From NCBI RefSeq assembly GCF_000237925.1, contig NC_031496.1, forward strand, positions 11,433,428 through 11,497,427: a DNA stretch of 64,000 nt. The letters are read 5' to 3'. Each line of letters starts with the position of its first letter. Position 1 is the first letter of the stretch. Of this stretch, positions 13,161-25,799 are shown piece by piece. Origin of the DNA: Schistosoma mansoni. Its lineage: Eukaryota; Platyhelminthes; Trematoda; Strigeidida; Schistosomatidae. The notes below the pieces were generated by a model. That model searched no databases. It was not told the origin of the DNA and saw only the letters and a list, made by a program, of their open reading frames with translations. A program made the translations under genes and the position numbers.

Positions 13161-13321
13161 TGATTACAATAATTGTGAACAGATCTTATTACTTCAACTC
13201 CAGGAGAACAGCATTTACATATATATGACTCTCTATAAATACAGTTTAACGTTAGCTGTCAAATACATTGAATAATACACTGTAATTAAAGCGTGTATAA
13301 TATATTTTTTTAATGTAATCT

Positions 13322-13422
13322 TATGTTGAGGAGTCCCACAGTAGGACGAAACGGCCGTTCAATGCTTCCAAGTTTTCCATGGTGGTCTAACTTTAATTGA
13401 CTCATGATTTCAACTATATATA
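13322..13422 (+). mobile_element. SINE family A 3' fragment
   Basis: Begins inside the ribozyme (TTGAGGAGTCC) and runs to the tail. Stem I is lost, so the ribozyme is truncated. Confidence 0.75.
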
Positions 13423-14289
13423 ATAATCTAATGTCAGTTGAATTATTTACATAGTGAATAGATTTTTGAAATGTATTCGATAATGTGTTAATGTTGATAA
13501 TGATGATTCTATATGTATATAGGCCTGTATAATACAGAATTAATTAATACAAGTTATATTCTTCTTTCTATTAAAAATGTTTGTTCTTTTTTTAAACTTA
13601 CCTTTCATCTATCAACTACTTGTTAGATACATTTGCATAATTAATCATACAAGATTACTGATTATCATGTGTCAAGTATAATATCAACCTAAATGATAAC
13701 TGAATTGTTAATAGTGTATGTTAATGCGTAATGTTATTGATAATGATGATGAACGTGAAACAAATGATTCCATTGAACTACAATAAGTAGTATGTAACCG
13801 AGTAGAAGTTAAGGTGTGTGTGTGTATGAAAGAGAAAGTGAATAAAAGGTGAGATTAGGTTGTATTACTAAAAGTGTATGACTGTAAAAAGTGAAATGAA
13901 CTGAATTAACTAGTTAGATACAAAGAGTACAACTCTCATCAATATAATCAATTACGTACATAAAGTTATATAAGTTGAAACATATATAAATGATTGTTCA
14001 TTGGATACTACACCTAATAGTTAGTTGAATAAGATGTAAAAAAAGATTGGTGCTTAAATTTAACACTCACTTATTCACTAAAAAATTATAGAATCATTTT
14101 TTTGACCCACTTAATTCAACAGTCATTGTATAATAGGATGTCACGAACGCTTGCATTCAATATGTAACTTTATGTTGGAAAGCGGGTTTTTTCGACATTA
14201 TTCACTACTTTTCCTTTCAATGAATATAAATACTAATCTATCAGATTGATAAGATCTACTAAGTAGTTAGAACTTATTATCAGTTTGAA

Positions 14290-14490
14290 GATGTTTCAAA
14301 CTATACCCTGACTTTAGTCAGAAAACCATTGAAAAGCGGTGCTTTCAACCTAGTACGAGATATCCCATTAGTCCACACCTACAACTCTGTTGCAGACTGA
14401 ACGCAGGATCCTTAGGTCTCTCAAATAATGTTCAACGTTTGGAACACTGAATTATCATTCAATGGATCAGATTTCCAACTTTAGTCAATT
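14290..14490 (-). mobile_element. SINE family A, old copy
   Basis: Recognisable antisense order: AAAACCATTGAAAAGCGG, CTAGTACGAGATATCCCA, CTGAACGCAGGATCC. Confidence 0.4.
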
Positions 14491-14834
14491 CTTAATATAT
14501 TACCAGATCAGCACTCATTAACATTGTTGTTGTAAACTATTTACGAATAAGACGAACTTTACAAATCTCTTATACTAATAATACGTTTATGATAGACGTT
14601 TATGTTCATCAGTCACATTGTTTGTGCCTATGGGCTGATGAAAGTAAACTAAGTGAAGCGAAGTTTTAAACCTGTAAAATACTAGATAAAAGTGAAATGA
14701 TCTAAACTGTTGATAAGTGTCTCTGGAGGTTTGATTGCATTTAATGAAATCTAGAAATATATGTTCTGTTGAATTCCAAATGAATCGTTTATAGGTGAAT
14801 ATCATGATCTTCACTAGACTTGAAGATTTACATG

Positions 14835-15140
14835 ATCGAGAATGCATGTGAGAATGGATATTTACTGTTGAAGCCTCCCAGAGTTAGAGTGAAGTAACTG
14901 TTCAGTTCTATCTGAGTTCTATAACTGATTTACAACATTCAAACAACTTCACATAATTGTAACCAATCCACGATAGTGCGAAACCATCATACGTTGCCTC
15001 TGGAGAAAAACTATGTCACAAGCAACATGGATTGAACTCTATTGGTCAATTGTTTTCTCACAAAATTTCCAAAAGTTATATCGTGAAGCTAGTCACTAGT
15101 GAACACATAATTACTATAACTGTGTGGGATTTGTGAAGAT
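14835..15140. mobile_element. Old SINE family A pieces
   Basis: A sense ribozyme-like remnant (TTTACTGTTGAAGCCTCCC) is followed by an antisense family A head ending CTAGTCACTAGTGAACAC. The subfamily resembles the copy at 1492. Confidence 0.45.
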
Positions 15141-15149
15141 TATATAATT

Positions 15150-15280
15150 TTCACAGTCTGATATACTGTTGACGAGTGTTAAACTAGAACGAAATGGCCG
15201 ACAAGTTCTATATTTTGAGTTGTGATTTAATTAAGAGTATTTCATGATTTAAACTATAAAAAACCCTACAGTCTCTATAA
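15150..15280 (+). mobile_element. SINE family A, old 3' fragment
   Basis: Contains CTGTTGACGAGTGTTA, CTAGAACGAAATGGCCG and a tail-like CATGATTTAAACTATAAA. Confidence 0.5.
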
Positions 15281-15304
15281 ATCCATCCATAATATATATT
15301 ATCA

Positions 15305-15580
15305 GAAGGTATTTTTGTGGAGATATAGTATTTTCATATTTGAAAGCGTGAGTCAATTGAAGCTAGACCATCATGGAAAACATGGAAGCACTGGACGGTC
15401 TTTTCGTCCTACTGTGGCTCTCCCAACAGTGTGCACTCACGACCTCGCTTCGCGAGATTCGAACTCAGGACCTACCAGCCTCGCGCACGAGCACTTAACC
15501 GATAGACCACTGAGGAGTCCCACAATAGGATGAAACGGCCATCCAATGCTTCCAGGTTTTCCCTGGTGGTCTAGCTATAA
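15305..15580. mobile_element. SINE family A head-to-head dimer
   Basis: The antisense arm (15305-15514) covers the tail, a dead ribozyme, the B box and the A box. At CTGAG (15510-15514), shared by both arms, it flips to a sense copy starting inside the ribozyme (GAGTCCCACAATAGG). Confidence 0.8.
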
Positions 15581-15873
15581 TAAATATCTTTCTTTATTTG
15601 AAATAGGTTCTTTATAAAAAAGGTAAACAATTCTAAATGTTAATATTTCCAACTGTTTATATTTTTTAAAACAAAAAACACTGATGACAGCAATAATAAT
15701 AATTTACATTCAGATATTGAAATAAAGGGGAATACAAAACAAAAAACATTATCATTATTTTAATTCCATCTGTTAAAATAGTCATATTGTCATTGGTTAA
15801 TACGAATGTACTGATTTCAATGAATTTTTACCTTACCTAGAATTTATGTTTTTGTCTAAACTATGCGCATATA

Positions 15874-15891
15874 TATATATATATATATAAC
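15874..15891. repeat. (TA)n microsatellite
   Basis: Short AT run abutting the SINE at 15892. Confidence 0.8.
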
Positions 15892-16130
15892 TGAGCCGGC
15901 ATCCAACGGTGTTAATATCTAACTTCAACCAATCCACGAAATTGAGCAACTATTCACCAATTGTCTTCAGTGAATTGATATCTCTACAACAGACTTGGTT
16001 GAACTCCACTGGTCACTGCTTCTCTACTAGAACTCCAGGAAATACCTCATGGAGCCAGTCACTAGTGAACATATGATCATTATCAGAAAGGGGGTTTTGT
16101 GGAGATTTTAGTAATTTTATGTAGTTGAAA
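15892..16130 (-). mobile_element. SINE family A, antisense head joined to a second tail
   Basis: It runs from the A box (CTGAGCCGGCATCC) through the head (CAGTCACTAGTGAACAT) and continues into the tail start of another antisense unit (AGAAAGGGGGTTTTGTGG). This is a head-to-tail junction as expected of a tandem or circular template. Confidence 0.75.
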
Positions 16131-17301
16131 TCATTATATTATTTAAATAATTATCATTTTATTAAAAATAAAAATGACCAATGGCGTTTTTTTTTAAAAA
16201 AACAGCAAAAAAACAAAAAAAATTTAGAAAAAAACCACAAAATTTTTTTGTTAAATGAGAAATATTTCAATAATTAGCAATGGAATTTATGAAATAACTG
16301 AAGGAACCTTTTTGGAAATTGTTACAGTTTAGTCAAACTAAACAGAAAAAATCAATTGTTTAATAAAACGTTACATATATGAATTGTACATTGAATTCAA
16401 ATAAAATAGCCACTCCCAATTTAAACAAATATGCCAATATAAACATATATATATATATATATACTCGAAGTGTAAACAGACATGAACTCGTTTACATATA
16501 GATAATGGAAACCCACATATGAATTGAAAAAAAAAAGTAAAGTTTTATTCATTATAAAATGGTAAACAGATAAATAAAAATGAATTAACTAAATTGGCGC
16601 CTATTATTAAAATAGGTGTATATACCAGTTGACATATATACATACACACAACATATAAATGCAGGTATATTATTATTATTGACACGCACATGTACATAAT
16701 TTATGGTTGATCTTAGATAGATAGATAGATATAGACCACAAAAAAAAAGAATTAAAACCCAAAAGCCAGAGAGAAAGAAAAAATTAATAATTCATATAAA
16801 TATATTTGACACTTTTGAAACTTTTATTCTCTTTTTAAAACTTTAAAATGAACAAATTCTCAATTAGAATCATTTATTCGTCTTTAAACCAGATTATGAT
16901 CGGTTGGACACTATGTCAATGTAGGTGTAATTAGTCAAATATACATGCAAATACGTGTGAGTGACAGGAATTCTCTTAGTTAAACTGATTAATATAAATT
17001 ATATGTATTCGTATATATAGAGAGTAAACTTTTACATGGACAAAATATCACAAATACAGTGGTAATAAATAATTTTTTGCAGTGGACACAGCTAAACCTA
17101 GATTAAATTAAAATTTAAAAAAAAATCAATATTTCAGTGTTTTTTTTTAACTCCTGTTGTGACTACTGTGAAAAGTTATTTTAGTAGTATATTCTGTACT
17201 ATTCTAATTAAATCATATTTGAAATAGGTCATTCTGATCAAATAACATCATAATAAGAATATGTAAAACATGTTATTATTGGAAAAATAAAGCTATTTTT
17301 G

Positions 17302-17580
17302 TGTGGGTTACTTATATCCACATAAGTAATATATGACGATCCCCTCAGGCATAGAATGTATTTCCGTAGATCGATAAGGAAAGAACGCGAACGGAATGCA
17401 ATTGGTATGAAAATTCATGAACAATGAAATCAGAGACGATGGATTGATATTTGCAGAAGGAACAGTTAAGATTAGGACAATTGATTGATAGTTTACAAAT
17501 TAACTATTTACTGTATGGTTGTCAGATCTTGTTAATTACATTGTATTATGTTAATTGAAATATAAAACAAGATAAATTCT
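17302..17580 (+). mobile_element. LTR-like repeat C, copy 1 (fossil, unclassified)
   Basis: Similar to 46598-46830. It opens TGTGGGTTACTTATATCC with a small hairpin (ACTTAT..ATAAGT) and shares AGAATGTATTTC and AACAATGAAATCAGAG. It may be a solo LTR or another retroelement end. It is diverged and has no coding region. Confidence 0.4.
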
Positions 17581-18304
17581 GTTGTTATTTAACTGAGAAG
17601 TATGGTTTTAAGGTCCAATTTTCTTCAAAACCATTATTAGTTGGAAAAAGGCTATAAACCAGAATGTACCGTATGTATGCTTCATCTTGCACTGGAACTG
17701 TTTAATAGTGCACGACCTGTATCCATATAAAGTGAAGTTACGGTTATGGTCTACATTTTAGTCATAAACAGATAGTGAAAATTGACTTCGTCTTAAAAAT
17801 AGCTAAAATCTAAGAAGCCAAGAGACTGGAAATTTTCACGTACGATCTTTAGGAGGGGTGGTCATGTATGTGCATTGATACGAAATCAAAAAACAGTGAT
17901 GAAGAAGCACTCTAGTACTCTTTAATGTTCTAGCTGGTGTCACTTCTTTGAAGTGAACTGTCTTCCAGTGGAAATAATTACTATTACATTCTGTCTTGAC
18001 CAAAAATATCTATTTAGTAAACAGACGAAGTCTATTTTAGACTTTATTTTAACTGACATCTGTTTTAGTATCAACTTAAACTTTAAATTCCCTAGTTTAC
18101 ATAAATGACTAATTTTCATTAAACCAATACAGAAGACTATAAGGCACTGAACATTTATTTTTAACTAGTATAGTGCTTTTTAAAAGTTTAAATCCACATT
18201 CTCACCAGGAATCGAATACAGAAACTTAAAGCGTCACAGTCCAAACTTAAAATGATTACTACTGATTCAATTCTATTCTGAAATTAAAAAAAGAAGAGTT
18301 ATTT

Positions 18305-18414
18305 ATTTTCATAGTTGAAATCATGAGTCAATTGAACCTAGATCGCCATGGAAAACCTGGAGGCACTGGACGGCCGTTTCGTCCTACTATGGGACTCCTC
18401 AGCAGCGCGCATCA
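18305..18414 (-). mobile_element. SINE family A 3' half with intact ribozyme
   Basis: Contains antisense tail and ribozyme only; it ends at the 5' side of stem I. Confidence 0.8.
18363..18408 (-). ncRNA. Hammerhead ribozyme in SINE A, core intact
   Basis: On the minus strand: stem I GCGCTG/CAGTGC (one G-U pair), core CTGAGGA, stem II GTCC/GGAC with loop CATAGTA, GAA, stem III ACGG/CCGT and cleavage triplet GTC. All conserved bases are present. Confidence 0.75.
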
Positions 18415-18577
18415 AAACAAATAAAATAATAAAAGAAATCAGAGTGTACAACATAAAAAAGAAAAAACACTCAAAAGAAATTATATTCTTGTTTATTTAT
18501 TTTTAAATTCACATACACAAATAATCGAATAAACTATATGAAACATTACTGATATCAAACTAATAGCAAATAATAAT

Positions 18578-18779
18578 TGCAAGCAAAGATGGATAGTGGC
18601 TAGCAGTGGAATCCAGGACGCGCGTTTCCTCCTATTTGGGACTCCATCTTTGCCTAAAATATTTATGAATTAAGGCAATATCGAGGCAATACACACAGTA
18701 TGCACATATGGCCAATAAGAGACTGACCAGTTGCAGTCCTAAACATCAATGGGAAGATTCAATCAAACAATACTAAGTG
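18578..18779. mobile_element. SINE family B head-to-head dimer with target-site duplication
   Basis: The antisense arm starts GCAAGCAAAGATGGATAGTGG and runs into a partial ribozyme. It flips at GGGACTC into a sense arm (CATCTTTGC onward, then AACATCAATGGGAAGATTC). AAATAATAAT flanks both sides (18568-18577 and 18780-18789). Confidence 0.85.
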
Positions 18780-19589
18780 AAATAATAATCACATTATAGA
18801 ATAGATGAATACTATAATTATTACTATTGAATACCTTATGTATTAGTTCGTATTCCATTCTGTGATTTCATGAACATGCATACACGAATTCATCCACACA
18901 CACATGCATACATTCGTATATGAATAAACATAGAAAACATAAAATCATGTCAGCAATCAGTTGAAGAGATTGTTTGAGGGGTGTGAAACATACATAACTG
19001 TATCAATTCTATCTCTTTCACACACTATTAATGTCCCTATATTTCCTTTTTTTATTGTGTTTACTTATGGTTAAACGAAAAAAAGAAAACAGCTTTGGCA
19101 ACAAAAATAACAATTAGGAAAAAATTGTGGGAAACCGACGATTTTTCTTCTTTTTTTATCACCTCCTCATCCTCCCCCCGAAAAATTAATGATAATAATG
19201 GTAATAATTACTATTATTATGAAGCAAAGTAACGAGTTGATTATCACTATTATTATGATTATTCTTGTTTTTTCAGGTGAAAATAACAAATTTTGGTCTT
19301 ATGGTATATTTTCCCCCACTAAACGTAATAATAATAATAATAAAGGTTACTTACAATCACATTTGTGAGAAATACGCCATAGAAAAAAAGAAATTGAAGT
19401 AACCCATCACTATACATGAAAATGTTACATTCATTCACATTGATTTCTGACATTAAAATCAATAGCTGAACTATTTTTCTGATTAAAACAAAAAACAAAA
19501 AAACAAAAATCTGATTTGATTTATTCACAGTTTGGTTTTAGCTGGTTTTCAAATAATAAGTCTTGATACAATTATAATTTTTATATATA

Positions 19590-19922
19590 GTTTAAATCAT
19601 GAGTCAATTGAAGCTAGATCACCATCGAAAACCTGGAAACACTGGACGGCCAACTCATCCTATCATGGGACTCCTAAGCAGTGCTCATCCACGATCCCTC
19701 ACGTGAGATTCGAACCCAGGACCTACCAGTCTCGCGCCGGAGCACTTAACCAATAGACCACTGAGTCGGCATCCGATGGTTTTAATGTCTAACTTCAACC
19801 AATCCATGAAGTTGAACAACCATTCATCAATTGTCATCAGTGAGTTCCTATCTCACAACAGACGTGGTTGAACTCCACTGGTTACTGCTTCTCACTAGAA
19901 CTCCAGGGAATACCTCATAGAT
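19590..19922 (-). mobile_element. SINE family A, nearly full length
   Basis: Antisense tail, inactive ribozyme (CTTAGGA; GAGTT in place of GAAAC), B box AGATTCGAACCC, A box and head to ATACCTCAT. Confidence 0.85.
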
Positions 19923-20183
19923 TGATAAATTTAATGTATTTTTTAAAATTACAAATTATGTGCGTTTTAATTGATCCCTAAGTAAAAAATCAATATTATG
20001 ATTGTTTAAATCTTAGTGCTGATTGTATTCATTATCGATCAAATTGCTTTATAATCAATGTTAAACGTGAATTAACATCTCAAGTTACTTCGTTAAATGT
20101 TAGGTTTTTTTCATGTTAACCGATACTTGTCGCCAGGTTCTGTCTCTAATTATGCGTAAACTGATATTTCATATTTATAGGTC

Positions 20184-20500
20184 AAGATAGATAGTGGCTA
20201 GCAATGGAATCCAGGATGCGCGTTTCGTCCTATTTGGGAGTCGTCGGCTGAATGTACGTGCATCTCAGAGTTGATGTTCACTCTGTGACTCGAACCCAGT
20301 ACCGTTCGTCCCAAACGCCATCGTGTTATCCACGTAGCTACTGAGTCCTGATATTCACTAGCTTATGCAATTGGTTGAAGTTTAAATTCACTTAGTACTG
20401 TTTGTTTGAATCTTCTCATTGATGTTTAGTACTTCAATTGATCAGTCTCCCAAACATCAATGGGAAGATTCAAACAAACAATACAAAATGAATGTAAACA
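20184..20500. mobile_element. SINE family B, antisense copy with inverted terminal stub
   Basis: Antisense ribozyme (CCGACGA core, inactive), tRNA part GGACTCGAACCCAGTACC-like, then TTTGTTTGAATCTTCTCATTG. At about 20448 it flips to sense AACATCAATGGGAAGATTC. Confidence 0.8.
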
Positions 20501-21203
20501 TGATTGCTATATTCCATAACTTAAGAATCTTTAAGGTATCGTTCAAATTGAAACAGAAGATAAACTATTCATATTTAAAACTTGGAATCAATTACTGAAA
20601 GAAACATTTTAATTAACCCATTTCCAGTTATTTACAATAAAAATGAATGTAAATCATTTTGATTACACAAACTGATAAAGTTTTTTTAATTTTACTTCTT
20701 TCGTATATCCTTTTCTTTTCTTTTTTCTTTTTACTTGATAAGGAGATAAATAGGTAATTATCGACTACTAATATATATAATAACATAGTAGTATACTTAT
20801 GTCTGGACTTGACAAGAAATACAGATTCTATCAGTAACACATTCTCCTTTATAATGAACTCATACATTTGTACAATACGTTGAGACAATCAAATAATGAT
20901 TGTATTATGATTTATATACATATTTATGGTTCAACTACTTCATTCCTCTTCATAATATATGTGCATAAACACTAAAAATAATGACATTAGTATATTTCTT
21001 CTGCCATACAACAATCTATTTATATAGTTAATTATTAAGATTACCTGGGTGTTTGTATGTATGTTTAGTATAATTGAAGGATTAAAGAGATTTTAGTTTA
21101 ATAAATATAAGGGAAATATATCATTTCATGATTGAAATAATTCATATTTAGATTAGTCAATTATTTTTATTGGTTTATTAATGATTTAATATATTTATTT
21201 TAT

Positions 21204-21416
21204 AAGAAGGGGGTTTTGTGGAGATTTCAGCAATTTTATATAGTTAAGATCATGAACCAATTGAATCTAGACCATCATGGAAAACCTGGAAGCACTGGAT
21301 GGCCGTTTCGTTCTATTGCGTACTGCTGAGGATTAAAACAATAGGACGAAACGGCCATCAAGTACTTCCAGGTAACGACAGTGGTCTAGCTTCAATTGAT
21401 TCATGATCTTAACTAT
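21204..21416. mobile_element. SINE family A palindromic dimer with 13-bp target-site duplication
   Basis: The antisense tail to mid-ribozyme (21204-21320) joins at GCG (21318-21320) to a sense copy from the 5' ribozyme strand to the tail (to 21416). ATATTTATTTTAT lies outside both arms (21191-21203 and 21417-21429). Neither ribozyme is complete. Confidence 0.85.
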
Positions 21417-22440
21417 ATATTTATTTTATTTGGAAAATTCATTATTGTTAACCACATTTTTTCTTTCCTGTAAAATCTTACATCGAAGTATATAAGTAGA
21501 CAATGGAATAGATAAATTTTAATAAAATAAATCATTTGAGAGTTTTTCCCTTCTTGCTTTTGGTTTTTTTGAACTTTACAAGTATTCTTCTATTTAACAG
21601 AATTCTTTCAATTCAAAGAAGTAAAGCATTTAAAATGTCATTGATTTGTCTAAATATTCCCTTTCTCCCTCCCCCCCCCGACACACGCACACATCCACAC
21701 GAGAAATTTTACCTGATAACTCATTATTAAATTCAAGATGAATTTCTCACAAGTTTTACGAGGAACTCTATGACGCATAGAATCATTTCGTTTCAGACAT
21801 AAAAAGGAAAAAAGTAGAGGAGGGACAGGATTTTTGATTAGTTGTATTGTGTTTATTGAATTCTGTATAAGATGATAAATACTAATTGCTGCCCAAATCC
21901 AAAACCAGAATAAAGTATTTTTTCATTATCCTTAAAGTTTTAGTGATCATTTGATTGTTTTAATGAAGATCCATTTGTACGTTGGTTAAGATAAGAAATG
22001 ATTTCCAACATTCTTGTTTATCAAGTAGTCAATAAATCATAGGTAGTATTCACCTATGGAAAACTCTGACATAAAACGTTTTGTAAGAGAGTTTGAAAAA
22101 TGTCACCATTGAAGTTTAAATATTATCTTCTAATTAGGGTCATCATTATCCCTTATATCACACAGAGAAGGCATAATTTTATGTTGTTCAACAACAAAAA
22201 AAAGAGCTAATATATCAAGCTGACGAGGATTGTCCAGTTACGAATAAGTCAATTAAAGATCTTTCAATCTTATTTCACTTTGATAGACTTTTTCCTGTGT
22301 CAGTTGTATCAAGTTTCATAACGAGTTTGAATAAAATCATTTAGGTCAAAGAGGATAATACTGAACTGTTTAAAACTAAATGCTTATAATTTTATGTAAG
22401 TGTATAAACGAAAAGAATAGTTATAAATCAATATATCATA

Positions 22441-22758
22441 TCACGTCTGTTGTGAGATAGGAACTCACTGAAGAAAATTGGTGAATGGTTGCTCAACTTC
22501 GTGGATTGGTTGGAGTTAGACATTAACACCATCTGATCCCGGCTCAGTGGTCTATTGGTTAAGTGCTCTGCCGCGAGACTGGTAGGTCCTGAGTTTGAAT
22601 CTCGTGAGGCGAGGTCGTGGATGCGCACTGCTGAGGAGTCCCACAAAAGGATAAAATGACCATCCAGTGCTTCCAGGTTTTCGATGGTGGTCTAACTTCA
22701 ACTGACTCACGCTTCCAACTATGAAAATGCTAAATCTCCACAAAAAACTCCTTCTGAT
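22441..22758 (+). mobile_element. SINE family A monomer with 11-bp target-site duplication
   Basis: A 5'-truncated sense copy from ACGTCTGTTGTGAGAT through A/B boxes, dead ribozyme (GATAAAA) and tail ACTCCTTCTGAT. AATATATCATA flanks it (22430-22440 and 22759-22769). Confidence 0.85.
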
Positions 22759-22892
22759 AATATATCATAAGTTTGATCATAGTGTTGCAATTTTGAATGA
22801 GAAATGAAAAATTATTTATTATTATTGTAACAGACAGAATCTTGATAAACTAATACACTCATAACAAATAAGAGCCTATTTATCAGTATTGT

Positions 22893-23038
22893 GTTGTGGA
22901 GATTATTAAGTTTTTAATTGAGAGCATAAACCAATTGATTTCAGATCATCAATAAAAACCTGGAAGCACTGGACGGCCGTTTCATCCCATTATGAGACTC
23001 CTCAGCAGTACTCATCCACGATCCCGCTCGCGAGATTT
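22893..23038 (-). mobile_element. SINE family A 3' half
   Basis: Antisense tail (GTTGTGGAGATTATTAAG) and ribozyme, ending at CCCGCTCGCGAGA. Confidence 0.75.
22966..23011 (-). ncRNA. Hammerhead ribozyme in SINE A, core present, weak stem II
   Basis: CTGAGGA, GAA, ACGGCCGTC and stem I GTACTG/CAGTGC are kept. Stem II is GTCT/GGAT with two wobble pairs, so activity may be low. Confidence 0.55.
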
Positions 23039-23189
23039 ATTTAAATTTTTTGAGAAATATTTCATGTAAACAATGTATTTTTTAGGAATCACTATCGGCT
23101 AATGCTATAGTGGAAATTATAGACCATTATTTATTTGTTTCTTTTTAGTTTATAACTAATTAACTGAACACATCAACAATCTTACACTA

Positions 23190-23440
23190 ATGTGAAACAG
23201 TCACTAACCAATGGTGGTGGAATATGTTTCAGCAATATCACGAATCGACTAGAGTTAGAGACACAAACCATTGATTGAGAATTTTATGTTCTAAGGTATA
23301 AATGCTAGTCGTATAACATAATGATCTTAGGTCCGATACCTGGTATAGTCGTCAGTGCCCTCATTTGAGAAGTCCCATTCTCGTATGAACCAACTATCCA
23401 ACGGATCCTGATTTCAAATAGTTAGGTAGTTGAAACCATT
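23190..23440 (+). mobile_element. SINE family A, old copy
   Basis: Decayed but ordered: GAATCGACTAGAGTTAGAGAC, AGGTCCGATACCTGG, GAGAAGTCCCATTCTCG, CATCCAACGG-like. Confidence 0.45.
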
Positions 23441-24214
23441 CCACCATACAAACAACAAATTTTTCACACGATCGAATCCAAAATCGTTAGTGGTTATTCA
23501 ACCAAAGCCAGTCTGTGATAAATATTATCGTTTTTTTATAAATTTAAAAAGACTTTGAGCTCCTAACTGACACTGGGATATTTATACATTGTTAAATCAA
23601 TAAACTTTGTACTAGGATTTATATAAACGATCTATCTATTAGTAACCAACATAGAATGTTGTAAAATGAACAGATTATATTGGTATATAGGTGTGACATT
23701 AATTTAATCTTTAAATAGAGTATTTGTTCTGACAATTTCTCTAAAAGTTACCTTTTTTGTGAGGAACTTAATCCTCACTATATGTTCAATTGCCCTTTTC
23801 TCAAATACAATTTACAAAACTGTTTTTACTCTCTTACCTAAGTGATTACATAAAGTCTGTTTGTCTGTTTGTTACAAACCGTAATTTTCGATTTAAACCA
23901 AATAAGCACAGAGGAGAAAAAAGCTAAATAGGTAAAAAAAAAGGAAAAATAAGACAGTGTAAAACTCAATTCAATTCATTCTCACTTGGTTTTTTCTCTA
24001 GTATAATAGAACGATCAAGAGAATGAAGGAAAAAAAAACAGAAGAAGAACAAATCTCAAAGATGAACACAATTTTAAAAAATTTAATTTTCAATTGTTTC
24101 CTTTAAAATCTTCTTTTTCTTAAAAGTTGAAGTAGTTTTTAGATTGTAAATGACAATGGAATCTAAAATATATGTGTGTGAGAGATCTTAATTTATACTT
24201 GTCAACTAGATTTT

Positions 24215-24533
24215 AGACACTATCAGCAACAATCTACTGTGGGAGAGAACTAACCAGAATCCAGTGTAGGAAGAAGTGCTAGAAGTGGATAGGACACACG
24301 TTGAGGAAATCACCCAACTGCGTCACAAGACAAGCTCTCACATGGAATCCTAAAGGTCAAAGGAGAAGAGGAAGACCAAAGAACACATTACGTCGAGAAA
24401 TGGAGACAGACATGATAAGAATGAACAAAAGTTGGAAAGAAGTAGAAAGGAAGGCTGAGGACAGAGTTGGTTGGAGAATGCTGGTCGGCGGTCTATGCTC
24501 CATTGGGAGTAACAGGCGTAAGTAAGTTAGTAA
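24215..24533 (+). mobile_element. LINE 3' end (SR2/Perere-like), (AAGT)n tail
   Basis: A 5'-truncated copy of the coding end after reverse transcriptase. The frame at 24301-24525 reads [19 protein letters not shown], then [19 protein letters not shown] and [17 protein letters not shown]. It ends AGGCGTAAGTAAGTTAG. The same sequence occurs at 37810, 44727 and, in reverse, near 50030. Confidence 0.8.
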
Positions 24534-25072
24534 TTACATTCATCTCTATACCAATATTGATATTTACATTAGAATAAACACAACTAACATATAAAACTTA
24601 TCCCCTTTGATTTTCATTGATTCGCCAACTATAATTAATTTTAACCCAATAAATGAATAAATTTCCACAATTAATCAATTAAACTAAACAATTTTGAATT
24701 GTTTATCCATTCAATGAATTAATTACTATACTTAAATTATAATCATAAACCAAATACGATAAACATTTTTTTGTTGGTATTTTAACTGTTTACTTTAAAA
24801 GTAATTGTTAATTGGTTCATTTAAAGGACAGTTTCTCTTTGTCTTTAAGAATAATAAGAAAAGACATGTGGGTTTTTTTTTAGTTGTAACAAAAAAATAA
24901 AACAAACAAACAACCCAATTTACCTGAATATTGAATAAACAACATCTTAAATGATACTAGTATGTCCTAACAATGAATTTCCCTTTAATTGTTTTTTTTA
25001 TTCTGTTGCTGCCCCGATTGATCGGTCGTTTTGTTTTTACTGAAGGTGACAGAAAGAAAGAATAAGAAGTGT

Positions 25073-25125
25073 AGTAGTAGTAGTGGTAGTAGTGGGAGAA
25101 GGAGGAGGAGAAGAAGAAGGAGAAA
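25073..25125. repeat. (GTA)n/(GGA)n purine-rich microsatellite
   Basis: GTAGTAGTAGTAGTGG followed by GGAGGAGGAGAAGAAG. Confidence 0.8.
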
Positions 25126-25589
25126 AACGATCTACCCGACTTAAAACTAAAAATAAAAAGCAAAAACCTTTAGATGATAAACCAATTTGTAGAAAGAACA
25201 AAAAAAAGCGTTTGGTTTGATTTTCTCTTTGAAAATTCTTTCGCATATTCGTGCCTTTATTTTACAAAGAATTAATTAGAAATAAACAAACGAGAAATCT
25301 TTCTTTTTTTCAAGTATTTACAAAATTTCACAGTAATTCATTATTAAAAATAATAGTAGTATTAATGACTTTTGCCTTCCCGGTAGGAACATAAACAAAG
25401 AATTTTGAAAATTCTACATTTAAAAGAAGACATCAACAAGAACCCCTCCCCGAATATACAGCTTTTAAACTTCTTATAATCGTAATAAATATTCATCTGA
25501 GATCACAATCATCTCCACTTCTTACCGTTTTTGATTGATCAGTATTTATATCTTTCCACTAGTATCAAGGATTGTAATTAATCAGTTAC

Positions 25590-25795
25590 TTATTACATAT
25601 GTGTCTTCTGGGTGGACTGCCATGATTTTATCAGATATTCATAAGTGTTTCATTACTAGCAACAGAAACCAAGATGAGCGTTTTATTGTATTTGAAACTC
25701 ATCAACTGGATGTTCTTCCATCACAACGGGACTCGAACCAAGTATCCATTAAATTACTAGGCGGAATTAAGAGGAAAAGTTGAACCGAAATCCAC
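25590..25795 (-). mobile_element. SINE family B, old copy
   Basis: Minus-strand ribozyme remnant TTGATGAGTTTCAAATAC then AAAACGC and a tRNA-like part on the plus strand, CGGGACTCGAACC. Stem II is destroyed. Confidence 0.55.
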
Positions 25796-25799
25796 TAGT

